Part shown: piece after piece, positions 51,876-60,414 of the stretch
Layout of the letters: every line of letters starts with the position of its first letter
How positions within the stretch are numbered: position 1 is the first letter of the stretch
NCBI GenBank assembly: GCA_016870115.1
Contig: VGCH01000010.1
Span: 62,001 to 126,000 of the forward strand
DNA: 64,000 nucleotides
DNA from: Alphaproteobacteria bacterium
GTDB lineage: Bacteria > Pseudomonadota > Alphaproteobacteria > Reyranellales > Reyranellaceae
Reading direction: 5' to 3'
Notes under the pieces: generated by a model
What the model saw: only the letters and a program-made list of their open reading frames with translations
What the model was told of the DNA's origin: nothing
Databases searched by the model: none
Program-made: the position numbers and the translations under genes

Positions 51876-53663
51876 ATGGCCGTCTACAAGGCGCCGTTGA
51901 AGGATATCCGCTTCGTGATGAACGAGGTGCTCGACGTGTCGCGGCTGGCGACGTTGCCGGGCTGCGAGGACGCCACGCCCGAAACCATCGAGGCGGTCGT
52001 CGGCGAGGCGGCGAAGGTTTGCGAGAACCTGCTGTTCCCGCTCAACCGCTCGGGCGACGAGGAGGGCTGCACCTACGAGAACGGTGTCGTCCGCACGCCC
52101 AAGGGCTTCAAGGATGCCTATGTCCAGTATCGCGAGGGCGGCTGGACGTCGGTGACGGCGGACCCCGCCTATGGCGGCCAGGGCCTGCCGGCGACGGTGG
52201 GGTTTGCGATCCAGGAGCTGATCACGGCGGCCAACCAGGCCTTCGGCATGTATCCCGGTCTCAGCCACGGCGCCTACGAGGCGCTCCACCGCCATGGCAG
52301 CGAGGAACTCAAGAAGCGCTTCCTGCCCAAGCTGGTGGACGGAACCTGGACCGGCACCATGTGCCTGACCGAGCCGCATTGTGGCACCGACCTCGGCATG
52401 CTGCGCACCCGCGCCGAGCCGCGGTCGGATGGCAGCTACGCCATCACCGGCACGAAGATCTTCATCAGCGCGGGCGAGCACGATCTTGCGGAGAACATCG
52501 TCCATCTGGTACTGGCACGCCTGCCGGACGCGCCGGGCGGCACCAAGGGCATCACGCTCTTCATCGTTCCGAAGTTCATGCCGACCTCGTCGGGCGCCGT
52601 CGGCGAGCGCAACGGCGTGCGCTGCGGGGCGATCGAGCACAAGATGGGCATCAAGGCGTCGTCGACCTGCGTGATGAACTTCGACGGCGCGATCGGCTGG
52701 ATGGTGGGGGAGGCCAACAAGGGCCTCAACGCCATGTTCGTGATGATGAACGCCGCGCGCCTCGGCGTTGGCATGCAGGGCCTCGGCATCGCCGAGACCG
52801 CGTATCAGAGCTCGGTGGGCTATGCCCGCGACCGCATACAGGGCCGCTCGCTGACCGGACCGAAGAATGCCGGCGGGCCGGCCGATCCGATCATCTTCCA
52901 CCCCGATGTGCGGCGCATGCTGATGATCCAGCGCTCCTTCACCGAAGGCGCGCGGGCGCTGGCGCTGTGGGTCGGCATGCTGATCGACGAGGCGCACCGC
53001 CACCCCGACGCCGACAAGCGCGAGGCGGCGGACGACCTGATCCAGCTCCTGACACCGATCATCAAGGCCTACTTCACCGACATGGGCAGCGAGTGCGCCA
53101 ACCTCGCGGTGCAGACGTTCGGCGGCCACGGCTTCATCCGCGAGCATGGCGTCGAACAGCTGGTGCGCGACGCGCGCATCACGCAGCTGTACGAGGGCAC
53201 CAACGGCATCCAGGCGCTCGATCTCGTCGGCCGCAAGCTGCCGATGAAGGGTGGGCGCGCCGCGCAACGGCTGTTGGGCGAGATGTCGGGTTTCGTGGCG
53301 GCGCACAAGGACGACGCGCGGATGGCCGAGTTCGTGGCGCCGCTCGAAAAGGCGCTGGGTCGGGTCCAGGACTCGGCGCTGTTCCTGATGCAGAACGCGA
53401 TGAAGAACCCCGACGAAGCGGGCGCGGCCGCGACCGACCTCCTGCGGCTGATGGCGCTCACCGCCATGGCGTTCATGTGGAACCGCATCGCGCTCGCGTC
53501 GCTGAAGGGTCTCGCGACCGGCGGCGACAACGGCTTCTACGAGGCCAAGCTCGCGACCGCCCGCTTCTTCATGGCGCGCGTGCTGCCCCAGACCGTGTCG
53601 CTCAACCACCAGATCAAGGCGGGCGGCGCCACCCTGATGGCGCTGCCGGCGGAAGCGTTCTGA
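51876..53663 (+). CDS. DmdC-type acyl-CoA dehydrogenase with C-terminal extension
   Basis: 595 residues, the long FadE12/DmdC class: N-terminal MAVYKAPLKDIRFVMNEVL, then middle motif MCLTEPHCGTDLGMLRTRA. The catalytic Glu is in LYEGTNGIQALDL (about 445), and the C-terminal extension is PMKGGRAAQRL onwards. Unlike the tandem pair at 31-34 kb it keeps the Glu in the C-terminal loop. DmdC acts on methylmercaptopropionyl-CoA, but most members are of unknown acyl specificity. Follows the MerR gene with GAGGAG-like AGGAGC before the ATG. Confidence 0.88.
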   Translation: MAVYKAPLKDIRFVMNEVLDVSRLATLPGCEDATPETIEAVVGEAAKVCENLLFPLNRSGDEEGCTYENGVVRTPKGFKDAYVQYREGGWTSVTADPAYGGQGLPATVGFAIQELITAANQAFGMYPGLSHGAYEALHRHGSEELKKRFLPKLVDGTWTGTMCLTEPHCGTDLGMLRTRAEPRSDGSYAITGTKIFISAGEHDLAENIVHLVLARLPDAPGGTKGITLFIVPKFMPTSSGAVGERNGVRCGAIEHKMGIKASSTCVMNFDGAIGWMVGEANKGLNAMFVMMNAARLGVGMQGLGIAETAYQSSVGYARDRIQGRSLTGPKNAGGPADPIIFHPDVRRMLMIQRSFTEGARALALWVGMLIDEAHRHPDADKREAADDLIQLLTPIIKAYFTDMGSECANLAVQTFGGHGFIREHGVEQLVRDARITQLYEGTNGIQALDLVGRKLPMKGGRAAQRLLGEMSGFVAAHKDDARMAEFVAPLEKALGRVQDSALFLMQNAMKNPDEAGAAATDLLRLMALTAMAFMWNRIALASLKGLATGGDNGFYEAKLATARFFMARVLPQTVSLNHQIKAGGATLMALPAEAF

Positions 53664-53827
53664 CGTCCGATAAAGCGGCGGCTGCAGCCGGCGCCCCGCT
53701 GCTTTCGCTCGGAGGCAACCCGCCCGTCACGAGGTCTCGCTCGTCGCCCGTCCGATCCGGCTGATTCCAGCCGGAGCGGAAAGACGCTAGGCTCAGACGT
53801 TGTCCCGCATTGCAAGGAACCGCTCGA

Positions 53828-54628
53828 ATGTCCGCTCCGCACGTGCTTGCTGAAATCGCCGACGGCATCGGTTGGCTGACGCTCAACCGGCCCGACCAGC
53901 TGAACGCGCTGTCGGCGGAGATGACCGATCTCCTGATCCGCCACAGCGCCGAGTTCGAGCGCGATCCGGCGGTCCGCTGCGTGGTGATCCGCGGCGCCGG
54001 CACGCACTTCATGGCGGGCGGCGACATCAAGGGCTTCCACAAGTCTCTGACGGAACAGCGCGCGCAGCATCTCGCCAACTTCGAGATGCGCGTCGTGAAG
54101 GCGCACCAGATGATCTACCAGTTCCGCCGCATGGCGAAGCCGGTGGTCGCCTCGGTGCAGGGCGCCGCCGCCGGGTTCGGCCTGTCGCTGATCCTGAACT
54201 GCGACCTCGCGATCGCCTCCGAGGACTCGTTCTTCACGCTGGCCTATCGCCATATCGGGCTGTCGGCCGATGGCGGCGCGACCTACTTCCTGCCGCGCAT
54301 CGTGGGCGAGCGGAAGGCGCTCGAGATCGCGCTGCTGGGCGAGCGCTTCACGGCGCGCGATGCCAAGGACAACAACATCCTGAACTGGATCGTGCCGCGG
54401 GCCGATCTCGCCGCGGAGACGCTGAAGCTCGCGCGCAAGCTCGCCGATGGTCCGACATTCGCGCTCGGCGTCGCCAAGAAGCTGCTGCGCGGCTCGCTCG
54501 ACAATTCCTGGGACGAGCACTCACATCGCGAGGCCGAGGGACTCGCCGCCTGCGCGGCGACCGAGGACCACTTCGAAGGGCTGAACGCTTTTCTCGAAAA
54601 GCGGCCGGCGCGCTTCCAGGGACGATGA
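53828..54628 (+). CDS. Enoyl-CoA hydratase/isomerase
   Basis: 266 residues from ATG 53828, AAGGAAC upstream. Crotonase loops GAGTHFMAGGDIKGFHKSL (about 57-75) and QGAAAGFGLSLILNCDLAIASEDSFFTLAYRHIGLSADGGATYFLP, with acidic positions near the active site. It starts 164 bases after the dehydrogenase; the spacer holds no obvious terminator, so co-transcription is possible. Its stop overlaps the ATG of the OmpA-like gene (ATGA). Confidence 0.86.
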   Translation: MSAPHVLAEIADGIGWLTLNRPDQLNALSAEMTDLLIRHSAEFERDPAVRCVVIRGAGTHFMAGGDIKGFHKSLTEQRAQHLANFEMRVVKAHQMIYQFRRMAKPVVASVQGAAAGFGLSLILNCDLAIASEDSFFTLAYRHIGLSADGGATYFLPRIVGERKALEIALLGERFTARDAKDNNILNWIVPRADLAAETLKLARKLADGPTFALGVAKKLLRGSLDNSWDEHSHREAEGLAACAATEDHFEGLNAFLEKRPARFQGR

Positions 54629-55113
54629 CCGTGCGTTGGCCGGCGCTGGCGCGGGCCGTGTCCGCGGCGTCGATCCTTGCCGCGATGGCCGGCGCGTCTC
54701 CGGCGGCCGCGTCCGGCGGTGTTGTGTCCGGCTTCGACGGCTCGATCCTGAGCACGGGCGCTTACCTGTTCTTTGATCGCGGGAGTGCCGTGCTGCCGAC
54801 GGTCGGCGAACGCGATCTCCTGCGTCTGATGCCGCAGCTTCGCGCCGGACTGGCGGCCCAGCCGGCGGCCGAGTGTCGGCTTTGCGTGTCGGGCCATACC
54901 GACGAGGCGGGACCCGAGGCCGGCACGCCGGAACTGGCCGAGGCACGGGCGCGTGCGGTCGCGTCGCGCCTGATGGATCACAGCCTGCCGCCGGCGCAGA
55001 TCGTGACGCGCGGCTTCGGCGCGCGACGGCCCTTGCGGCCGGGCACCGACCCCGAGCTCGACGGCCTCAACCGCTTCGTCCGGATCGGTCTCGCCGGCTA
55101 CTGCCACGACTGA
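54625..55113 (+). CDS. Small exported OmpA-domain protein
   Basis: 162 residues with signal peptide (VSAASILAAMAGASPAAA). One OmpA C-terminal domain: YLFFDRGSAVLPTVGERDLL, then CRLCVSGHTDEAGPEAGTPELAEARARAVASRL, where the Asp/Arg that bind diaminopimelate peptidoglycan are kept. A Cys pair in CRLC is unusual. It lacks a beta barrel or lipobox, so it would be a soluble periplasmic peptidoglycan binder. Coupled by ATGA to a crotonase gene, an odd pairing. Confidence 0.83.
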   Translation: MTVRWPALARAVSAASILAAMAGASPAAASGGVVSGFDGSILSTGAYLFFDRGSAVLPTVGERDLLRLMPQLRAGLAAQPAAECRLCVSGHTDEAGPEAGTPELAEARARAVASRLMDHSLPPAQIVTRGFGARRPLRPGTDPELDGLNRFVRIGLAGYCHD

Positions 55114-55194
55114 CGGCGTCGCGTTCTCGTAGCGGGCCAAGCGCGGTGTGCGCTATGGTCCCGCTGCCTATCCCTGCTTGGAGAGAAACGCGCC

Positions 55195-56202
55195 ATGACC
55201 GTTCGTCGCTCGACAGACCGTCCCCTCGGCCGCCGCCGTGCGCTCGCCCTTGCCGGCGGTGTTCTCGCCAGCCCCGCCCTTGTGGGCCAGGCCAATGCCC
55301 AAGCGGAGTGGCCGGTCCGGCCGGTCCGCTACATCGTCCCCTTTCCGGCGGGCGGCCCGACCGACACGCTCTCGCGGATTGTCTGCGCCGAGCTCGAGAA
55401 AGTGACCGGGCAGCAATTCATCATCGAGAATCGCAGCGGGTCGGGCGGCGTGACCGGCGCCGACGCTCTCGCGAAATCCACGCCGGACGGATACACGATC
55501 GGGCTCTACACCATCGCCGCCCATGCCATCGCGCCGACACTCTACGCGCGGCTGCCGTTCGACGCCGGCAAGGATTTCACCGCGATCTCCATCCTCTGGG
55601 AGGTGCCCAACTTCCTGATGACGCGGCTGGATTTTCCGGCCAACACGCTGGAGGAGTTCATCAAGGTGGTGAAGGCGAGCCCCGGCAAGTTCTCCTTCGC
55701 GTCGTCGGGGGCCGGCACCAGCCCGCACATCACCGGCGAACTCTTCAAGGCGATGGCGGGCGTCAACATCCTGCACGTTCCCTATCGCGGCAGCGCGCCC
55801 GCCCATCAAGACATTCTGGCCGGAGCGGTCGACATGATGTTCGACAACATTCCGGGCCCGCTCGGCCTGATGCGGGGTGGCCGGGTGAAGGGTTTTGCCG
55901 TCACCTCCGCGGCGCGCCATCCCGCCGTGCCCAACCTGCCGACAGTTGGGGAGTTGCTGCCCGGCTTCGAGATCACGTCGTGGGGTGGCATCTGCGGGCC
56001 GGCCGGCTTGCCGCCGGCCATGGTCAACCGGCTCTCCGGCTTGCTCAAGACGGCGCTGGAGAGCCCTACCGTGAAGGAAGCCTTCGACAAGCAGGGTGCC
56101 GAGCGCAAATGGCTGTCGCCCGCGGATTCGGCCAAGTACCGGGCCGACAACGAGGCGCGCCTGGCGCCGACGATCCGCGCGTCGGGCGCGAAGGTCGAGT
56201 AG
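55195..56202 (+). CDS. Bug/TctC-family periplasmic solute receptor
   Basis: 335 residues with a Tat-like signal (RPLGRRRALALAGGVLASPALVGQANAQ), then WPVRPVRYIVPFPAGGPTDTLSRI. Further Bug blocks are GSGGVTGADALAKSTPDGYTI and HVPYRGSAPAHQDILAGAVDMMFDN. GGAGAGA precedes the ATG. The next gene, an SDR, starts 16 bases on. No TctA/TctB genes are in the window. Third intact Bug gene here. Confidence 0.92.
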   Translation: MTVRRSTDRPLGRRRALALAGGVLASPALVGQANAQAEWPVRPVRYIVPFPAGGPTDTLSRIVCAELEKVTGQQFIIENRSGSGGVTGADALAKSTPDGYTIGLYTIAAHAIAPTLYARLPFDAGKDFTAISILWEVPNFLMTRLDFPANTLEEFIKVVKASPGKFSFASSGAGTSPHITGELFKAMAGVNILHVPYRGSAPAHQDILAGAVDMMFDNIPGPLGLMRGGRVKGFAVTSAARHPAVPNLPTVGELLPGFEITSWGGICGPAGLPPAMVNRLSGLLKTALESPTVKEAFDKQGAERKWLSPADSAKYRADNEARLAPTIRASGAKVE

Positions 56203-56218
56203 AGACGCTCCGGCCCCG

Positions 56219-56986
56219 ATGGGTAGGCTGGACGGACGCATCGCGCTGGTGACGGGCGCGGCGTCGGGCATTGGGCGCGCGACGGCGGAGCTCTTTGCCG
56301 CCGAGGGCGCGATCGTGGTGGGCACCGACATCGCGCCGCCCCCGGCGGCGATCGCAGAGGCGATCGTCGGGCCGGGCGGCCGCTTCCTGGCGCAGGACGT
56401 CGCGTCGGAGGAGGGCTGGCGGCGGATCGAGCGGGAGATCGCCGAGCGTCACGGTCGCCTCGACGTGCTGTTCAACAATGCCGGCACTGGCGCGGCGGAA
56501 GATCCCGAAACCGGCACGCTGGAGAGCTGGCGCCGGGTGATGTCGGTCAACGCCGACTCGGTGTTTCTCGGATGCCGCACCGGGATCGCGCTGATGAAGG
56601 CCCATGGCGGCTCGATCGTGAACACATCGTCCTGCGCCGCCTACGGCGGCTATCCGGCGTCGACCAGCTATGGCGCGAGCAAGGCGGCGGTGCGGCAATT
56701 CACCAAGAGCGTGGCGCTCTACTGCGCGCGCGCGGGCTATCGCATCCGTTGCAATTCCATCCATCCCGGCCCGACGCTCACCGGCCTGATGGAACGCAGT
56801 CTCGCCCGCGGGGATCGTGCGGCGCGCGAGAAATTCTGGATGGACCAGACGCCGCTCGGCCGGTTTGCCGAGCCGCGCGAGATGGCCGCGATGGTGCTGT
56901 TCCTCGCGTCCGACGACAGCGCCTACGCGACCGGCGGCGAGTTCATCGTCGACGGCGGCATGACGGCGGTGATGAGCGCCGGCTGA
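56219..56986 (+). CDS. Short-chain dehydrogenase (3-oxoacyl reductase / 3-hydroxysteroid type)
   Basis: 255 residues from ATG 56219. TGAASGIGRATAELFAAEGAIVVGTDIAP cofactor loop with Asp favouring NAD, NNAGTG, SSCAAYGGYPASTSYGASKAAV with intact Ser-Tyr-x-x-x-Lys. The C-terminal FIVDGGMTAV is standard. Follows the Bug receptor gene by 16 bases, and converges on the next crotonase gene with 10 bases between stops. Could act on the compound the receptor binds. Confidence 0.87.
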   Translation: MGRLDGRIALVTGAASGIGRATAELFAAEGAIVVGTDIAPPPAAIAEAIVGPGGRFLAQDVASEEGWRRIEREIAERHGRLDVLFNNAGTGAAEDPETGTLESWRRVMSVNADSVFLGCRTGIALMKAHGGSIVNTSSCAAYGGYPASTSYGASKAAVRQFTKSVALYCARAGYRIRCNSIHPGPTLTGLMERSLARGDRAAREKFWMDQTPLGRFAEPREMAAMVLFLASDDSAYATGGEFIVDGGMTAVMSAG

Positions 56987-56996
56987 GCTGCTGCGC

Positions 56997-57788
56997 TCAG
57001 CGCCCCTTCCAGTCGGGCTTGCGCTTCTCGGCGAACGCCTTGGGTCCCTCGACCGTGTCCTCGCTGCGCGTCATGGCGACGAACGCGGGGTAATGGAGAT
57101 TGTGGGTGGCGATCTCGAGCGCCGGCACATCGAGCGAGCGCATCACCACCTGCTTGGTCGCGCGCACCGACATCGGCGAGCAGGCGAGGATCTCACCCGC
57201 CCAGCGCCGCGCCTCCTTCATCAGGTCCGCATGCGGCACCACCGCGGTGACGAAGCCGAGTTCGTAGCCTTCGCGCGCCGGCACATGCCGTCCCGTCAGC
57301 ATCATCCCCATCGCCTTCTTGAGAGGGATCATGCGCGACAGCCGCTGCATGCCGCCCGCGCCGGCCGCCAGCCCGACGCGCGGTTCAGGCAGCGCAAAGG
57401 TCGCCTTCTCCGACGCCACGATGATGTCGCACGCCAGCGCGATCTCGAAGCCGCCGCCCATGGCGACGCCGTTCACCGCGGCAATGACTGGCTTGTCGAG
57501 GTCGTGGCGATTGGTGAGGCCGCCAAAACCCTTGAGCGGATGCACCGGCCGCTTGCCGGTCCGGGCCTGGAGTTCGGCGTGATACTTGAGGTCGTTGCCG
57601 GCGCAGAAAGCCTTGTCGCCCGCGCCGGTGATGATCGCGACCCACAACTCGGGGTTGGCATGGAAGTCGTCGAACGCCGCGGTCAGCTCCTCGTTGGCCA
57701 TCGGATGGCAGGCGTTGAAGACCTCGGGCCGATTGATCGTGACGACCATCAGGCGCCCGTCGATTTCGACCTTGCTGAACTGACCCAT
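56997..57788 (-). CDS. Enoyl-CoA hydratase/isomerase
   Basis: 263 residues from ATG 57788. Crotonase motifs GAGDKAFCAGNDLKYHAELQ (about 54-73) and NGVAMGGGFEIALACDIIVASEKATFALPEPRVGLAAGAGG, with an acidic residue in ALPEPRVGL near the hydratase Glu. Alone on its strand here. Upstream 57789-57909 is a divergent promoter region shared with the exported proline-rich protein gene. Confidence 0.87.
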   Translation of the reverse strand: MGQFSKVEIDGRLMVVTINRPEVFNACHPMANEELTAAFDDFHANPELWVAIITGAGDKAFCAGNDLKYHAELQARTGKRPVHPLKGFGGLTNRHDLDKPVIAAVNGVAMGGGFEIALACDIIVASEKATFALPEPRVGLAAGAGGMQRLSRMIPLKKAMGMMLTGRHVPAREGYELGFVTAVVPHADLMKEARRWAGEILACSPMSVRATKQVVMRSLDVPALEIATHNLHYPAFVAMTRSEDTVEGPKAFAEKRKPDWKGR

Positions 57789-57909
57789 GACGCGGCTCCG
57801 GCTCGGTGTTGTGAGGGCGCGCATCTTACCGGCGTTACAAAAAGTTGCACCGCCGCGCGGTGGCATTGACCAGCGGAATGGCCTACTCTCGTCGGCTGGG
57901 GGAAGTTCA

Positions 57910-58425
57910 ATGCCGGTCCGCACGATCCTGTCGGCCCTGACGGCGGCCGCCGCGATGGCCACGCCGGCCGCGGCGCAGAGCCTCGGCCTGTGGGCGGAGC
58001 GTGTCGGCGAGGGCGTGCGTTATCTCGCGCCGGCGCCCGGGGCGGAACTGAGCGCCAGCGACCCCGTTTCCAGCTTGCCCCCTCTGCCGGCAAGCCCGGT
58101 GGCCGCCCCCGTGGCGCGTCCTGTGGCCGCCATCCGGGGGCCGGACCCTACTCCGGCGCCCGCCGTAGCGCCGGTGACTGTGGGTAACTTGATGGCCGTG
58201 CGACCGCACGATCCGTCGGTGCCCCTGCCGCATCCCGACCTCCAGGCCCTTTCTGGCAGCCGGGCGCGTGACGAGGGGCCGCGCCCCTTTTTCCGCGGGG
58301 GAGACGGGGGTGGGGTTCTCGGATTCCGGCTTCCCATCAAGGTTGATCGGGGCTCGGTGGCGGGCCGCGACACAACATCTGGGGGTTCGGGAGACCGTCC
58401 GGTTTCCTCGGCGGCGGGTCGCTAG
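57910..58425 (+). CDS. Exported Pro/Ala-rich protein of unknown function
   Basis: 171 residues from ATG 57910, with GGGGGAAG before it. Signal peptide ILSALTAAAAMATPAAAQS. The mature chain is low complexity: PLPASPVAAPVARPVAAIRG, then DPTPAPAVAPVTVGNLMAV, and a Gly/Arg-rich end (FFRGGDGGGVLGFRL). No fold recognised; proline-rich spacer or wall-associated protein is likely. It lies before the major OmpA gene, which has its own promoter. Confidence 0.6.
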   Translation: MPVRTILSALTAAAAMATPAAAQSLGLWAERVGEGVRYLAPAPGAELSASDPVSSLPPLPASPVAAPVARPVAAIRGPDPTPAPAVAPVTVGNLMAVRPHDPSVPLPHPDLQALSGSRARDEGPRPFFRGGDGGGVLGFRLPIKVDRGSVAGRDTTSGGSGDRPVSSAAGR

Positions 58426-58478
58426 CAGGCGCGGTGTAGCGAGGGCGCCACACCCGGTCCGGTAAAGGACTCCTTTGG

Positions 58479-58506
58479 TTGCGCCTCACAAGCTCTGGTG
58501 TATATT
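58479..58506 (+). promoter_or_regulatory. Promoter of the major OmpA-like porin gene
   Basis: TTGCGC at 58479-58484, 16 bases, then TATATT at 58501-58506, about 70 bases before the ATG. TATATT is a strong -10 in this GC-rich genome and fits the high expression suggested by the codon bias of the gene (more GCT and other T-ending codons). The leader ends with AGGGGAAA before the ATG. Confidence 0.6.
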
Positions 58507-58576
58507 CCGGCGGCAGTTGGTGCTGATCCGGCCCCGCCAACGCGTATCGGTTTCTCAAAAACGAGGGGAAAAACTC

Positions 58577-59539
58577 ATGAAGAAGGCTCTTGTGGCGGCT
58601 GCAGCTATTGTCGCTCTGCCGGCCCTGGCCCAGGCGCAGTCGGCTAAGCCCGGCTTCTACGCCGGCGTCGAAGGCGGTCTGAACTGGCTGCTCAGCAACA
58701 CGGTGTCTGGCGCGGCCATCGCCGGCGGTTCGGCCGGCATGTCGGACTCCACTGGCTTCGCGGCCGGTGGCGTGTTGGGCTACGACTTCGTCGGCCCGCG
58801 CGTCGAACTCGAGGGTGTCTATCGCTCGAACGACCACAATGTCCGCGTTCCGGGTCAGGCGTTCAGCAACCGCGCCGGCCAGCTCGCCGTGCTCGCCAAC
58901 CTCCTCTACGACTTCGCTCCGTCGTCCACCATCACGCCGTACATCGGTGCCGGTGCGGGTGTCGCGTTCGTCGATGGCTCCGGCTCGATGACCAGCACGC
59001 AGTTCGCCTATCAGGGCATCCTGGGTCTCGGCTGGAATGCCAGCGAGATGTTCCGCATCAACCTGGACGGCCGTTATCACGGCACTACCAACCCGAGCGG
59101 GACGAACTTCACCTGGACCAACAACAACCTCAGCCTGATGCTCGGCCTCACGCTGAAGTTCGTTGCCGCCGCGGCTCCGCCGCCGCCGCCCGCGCCGCCG
59201 CCGGCTGCTCCGCCGTCCTTCATGGTGTTCTTCGACTTCGATCGGTCGAACCTGTCGGCTCAGGCCGTCAGCACCATCAAGCAGGCTGCCGCCGCCTACA
59301 AGACCCGCGGCCAGGCTCGCGTGACCGCCACCGGCCACGCCGACCGATCGGGTCCGGATGCCTACAACATGGCGCTGTCGCTGCGCCGCGCCAACACCGT
59401 CAAGGACCAGCTGGTTCGCGAAGGTGTCCCGGCGACGGCCATCGCGGTTGTCGGCCGCGGCGAGTCGATGCCGCTGGTGAAGACCGCTGACGGTGTCCGC
59501 GAGCCGCAGAACCGCCGCGTCGAGATCGTGATCCAGTAA
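58577..59539 (+). CDS. OmpA-family outer-membrane porin
   Basis: 320 residues from ATG 58577. Signal peptide MKKALVAAAAIVALPALAQAQ; N-terminal 8-strand barrel (about 22-195) with alternating aromatic beta strands such as GFYAGVEGGLNWLL and IRINL-like FRINLDGRYHG; Pro-rich hinge APPPPPAPPPAAPP. The C-terminal OmpA domain is SFMVFFDFDRSNLSAQAVSTI, then ATGHADRSGPDAYNMALSLRRANTV with the Asp and Arg that hold peptidoglycan. It ties outer membrane to wall. A strong terminator follows. Confidence 0.93.
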   Translation: MKKALVAAAAIVALPALAQAQSAKPGFYAGVEGGLNWLLSNTVSGAAIAGGSAGMSDSTGFAAGGVLGYDFVGPRVELEGVYRSNDHNVRVPGQAFSNRAGQLAVLANLLYDFAPSSTITPYIGAGAGVAFVDGSGSMTSTQFAYQGILGLGWNASEMFRINLDGRYHGTTNPSGTNFTWTNNNLSLMLGLTLKFVAAAAPPPPPAPPPAAPPSFMVFFDFDRSNLSAQAVSTIKQAAAAYKTRGQARVTATGHADRSGPDAYNMALSLRRANTVKDQLVREGVPATAIAVVGRGESMPLVKTADGVREPQNRRVEIVIQ

Positions 59540-59564
59540 GCGGATCACACCTCAAGCTTCAGGG

Positions 59565-59595
59565 ACGGCCGGGTTAATCCCGGCCGTTTCTTTTT
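59565..59595 (+). terminator. Rho-independent terminator of the OmpA porin gene
   Basis: ACGGCCGGG-TTAAT-CCCGGCCGT followed by TTCTTTTT. Nine perfect pairs, 5-base loop, clear U tract, 25 bases after the stop. Confidence 0.93.
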
Positions 59596-59648
59596 GCGGT
59601 TGGCGCGGGGGCCGCCGGGCCCTATATCCGGCGCCGGAGAGTGAATTC

Positions 59649-60287
59649 ATGTCGCAAGTGCTGATGCCCAAGGCGACCGCCGTGTGGCTGGTCGAAAACA
59701 CGACCCTGACGTTCGAGCAGATTTCGGACTTCACGGGTCTCCACGCGCTCGAGGTCCAGGCGATCGCCGACGGCGAGGTCGCCACCGGAATGACCGGTCT
59801 CGATCCGACCACCAACGGCCAGCTGACCAAGGAAGAGGTCAAGCGCTGCGAAGCCGACCCGACGGCGCGCCTCAAACTCACGCCGCGCGACATTCCGATG
59901 CCGGCGGCGCGCTCGGGTGGCCCGCGCTACACCCCGGTGGCCAAGCGCCAGGATCGCCCCGACGCGATTGCCTGGCTGCTGAAGGTCCATCCCGAACTGC
60001 AGGACAGCCAGATCGCGAAGCTGGTCGGTTCGACCAAAGGCACGGTCGTGAGCGTGCGCGACCGGTCGCACTGGAACATGCAGAACATCCGGGCGCGCGA
60101 CCCGCTGACGCTCGGGCTGTGTTCGCTCAAGGACCTCAACACCGCGGTCGACAAGGCCCGCCGCAAGGCGGCGCGCGAGGATGCCGCCCGCAAGAAGGCG
60201 GCGGCCGCCGCCGGTCAGCCGATCGACGAGGCGCCGGTACCGGGCGCGCTCGACCCCGCGGAGGCGGATCAGCCCGACATCGGCTGA
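59649..60287 (+). CDS. trcR: TrcR (DUF1013) cell-cycle transcriptional regulator
   Basis: 212 residues. Starts MSQVLMPKATAVWLVENTTLTFEQISDFTGLHALEVQAIADGEVA, a helix-turn-helix opening of the alphaproteobacterial DUF1013 family. The second conserved block is RPDAIAWLLKVHPELQDSQIAKLVGSTKGTVVSVRDRSHWNMQNI, and a charged tail (AREDAARKKAAAAAG) follows. TrcR is known as a conserved cell-cycle-linked DNA-binding protein in this class. It has its own spacer after the OmpA terminator. Confidence 0.9.
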   Translation: MSQVLMPKATAVWLVENTTLTFEQISDFTGLHALEVQAIADGEVATGMTGLDPTTNGQLTKEEVKRCEADPTARLKLTPRDIPMPAARSGGPRYTPVAKRQDRPDAIAWLLKVHPELQDSQIAKLVGSTKGTVVSVRDRSHWNMQNIRARDPLTLGLCSLKDLNTAVDKARRKAAREDAARKKAAAAAGQPIDEAPVPGALDPAEADQPDIG

Positions 60288-60414
60288 GGGCGCGGGATTC
60301 CGACGCGACCGTCAACTTCTTCCTCGCCTTGGCCTGCGAAGGCGGGCAAGATGCGCGCGGGGCAAAGGCGCCGCCAGCGCGCCATCCCGGCCCATCGGAG
60401 GCGGACACGGTACG

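Noticed and set aside
53664-53827. Terminator or small RNA between the DmdC-like and crotonase genes
   Set aside because: Only an imperfect GC-rich repeat without a U tract is visible; nothing can be supported in this spacer.
60288-60414. GCCTT...AAGGC hairpin after trcR as a terminator
   Set aside because: Short stem and no U tract; not supported.
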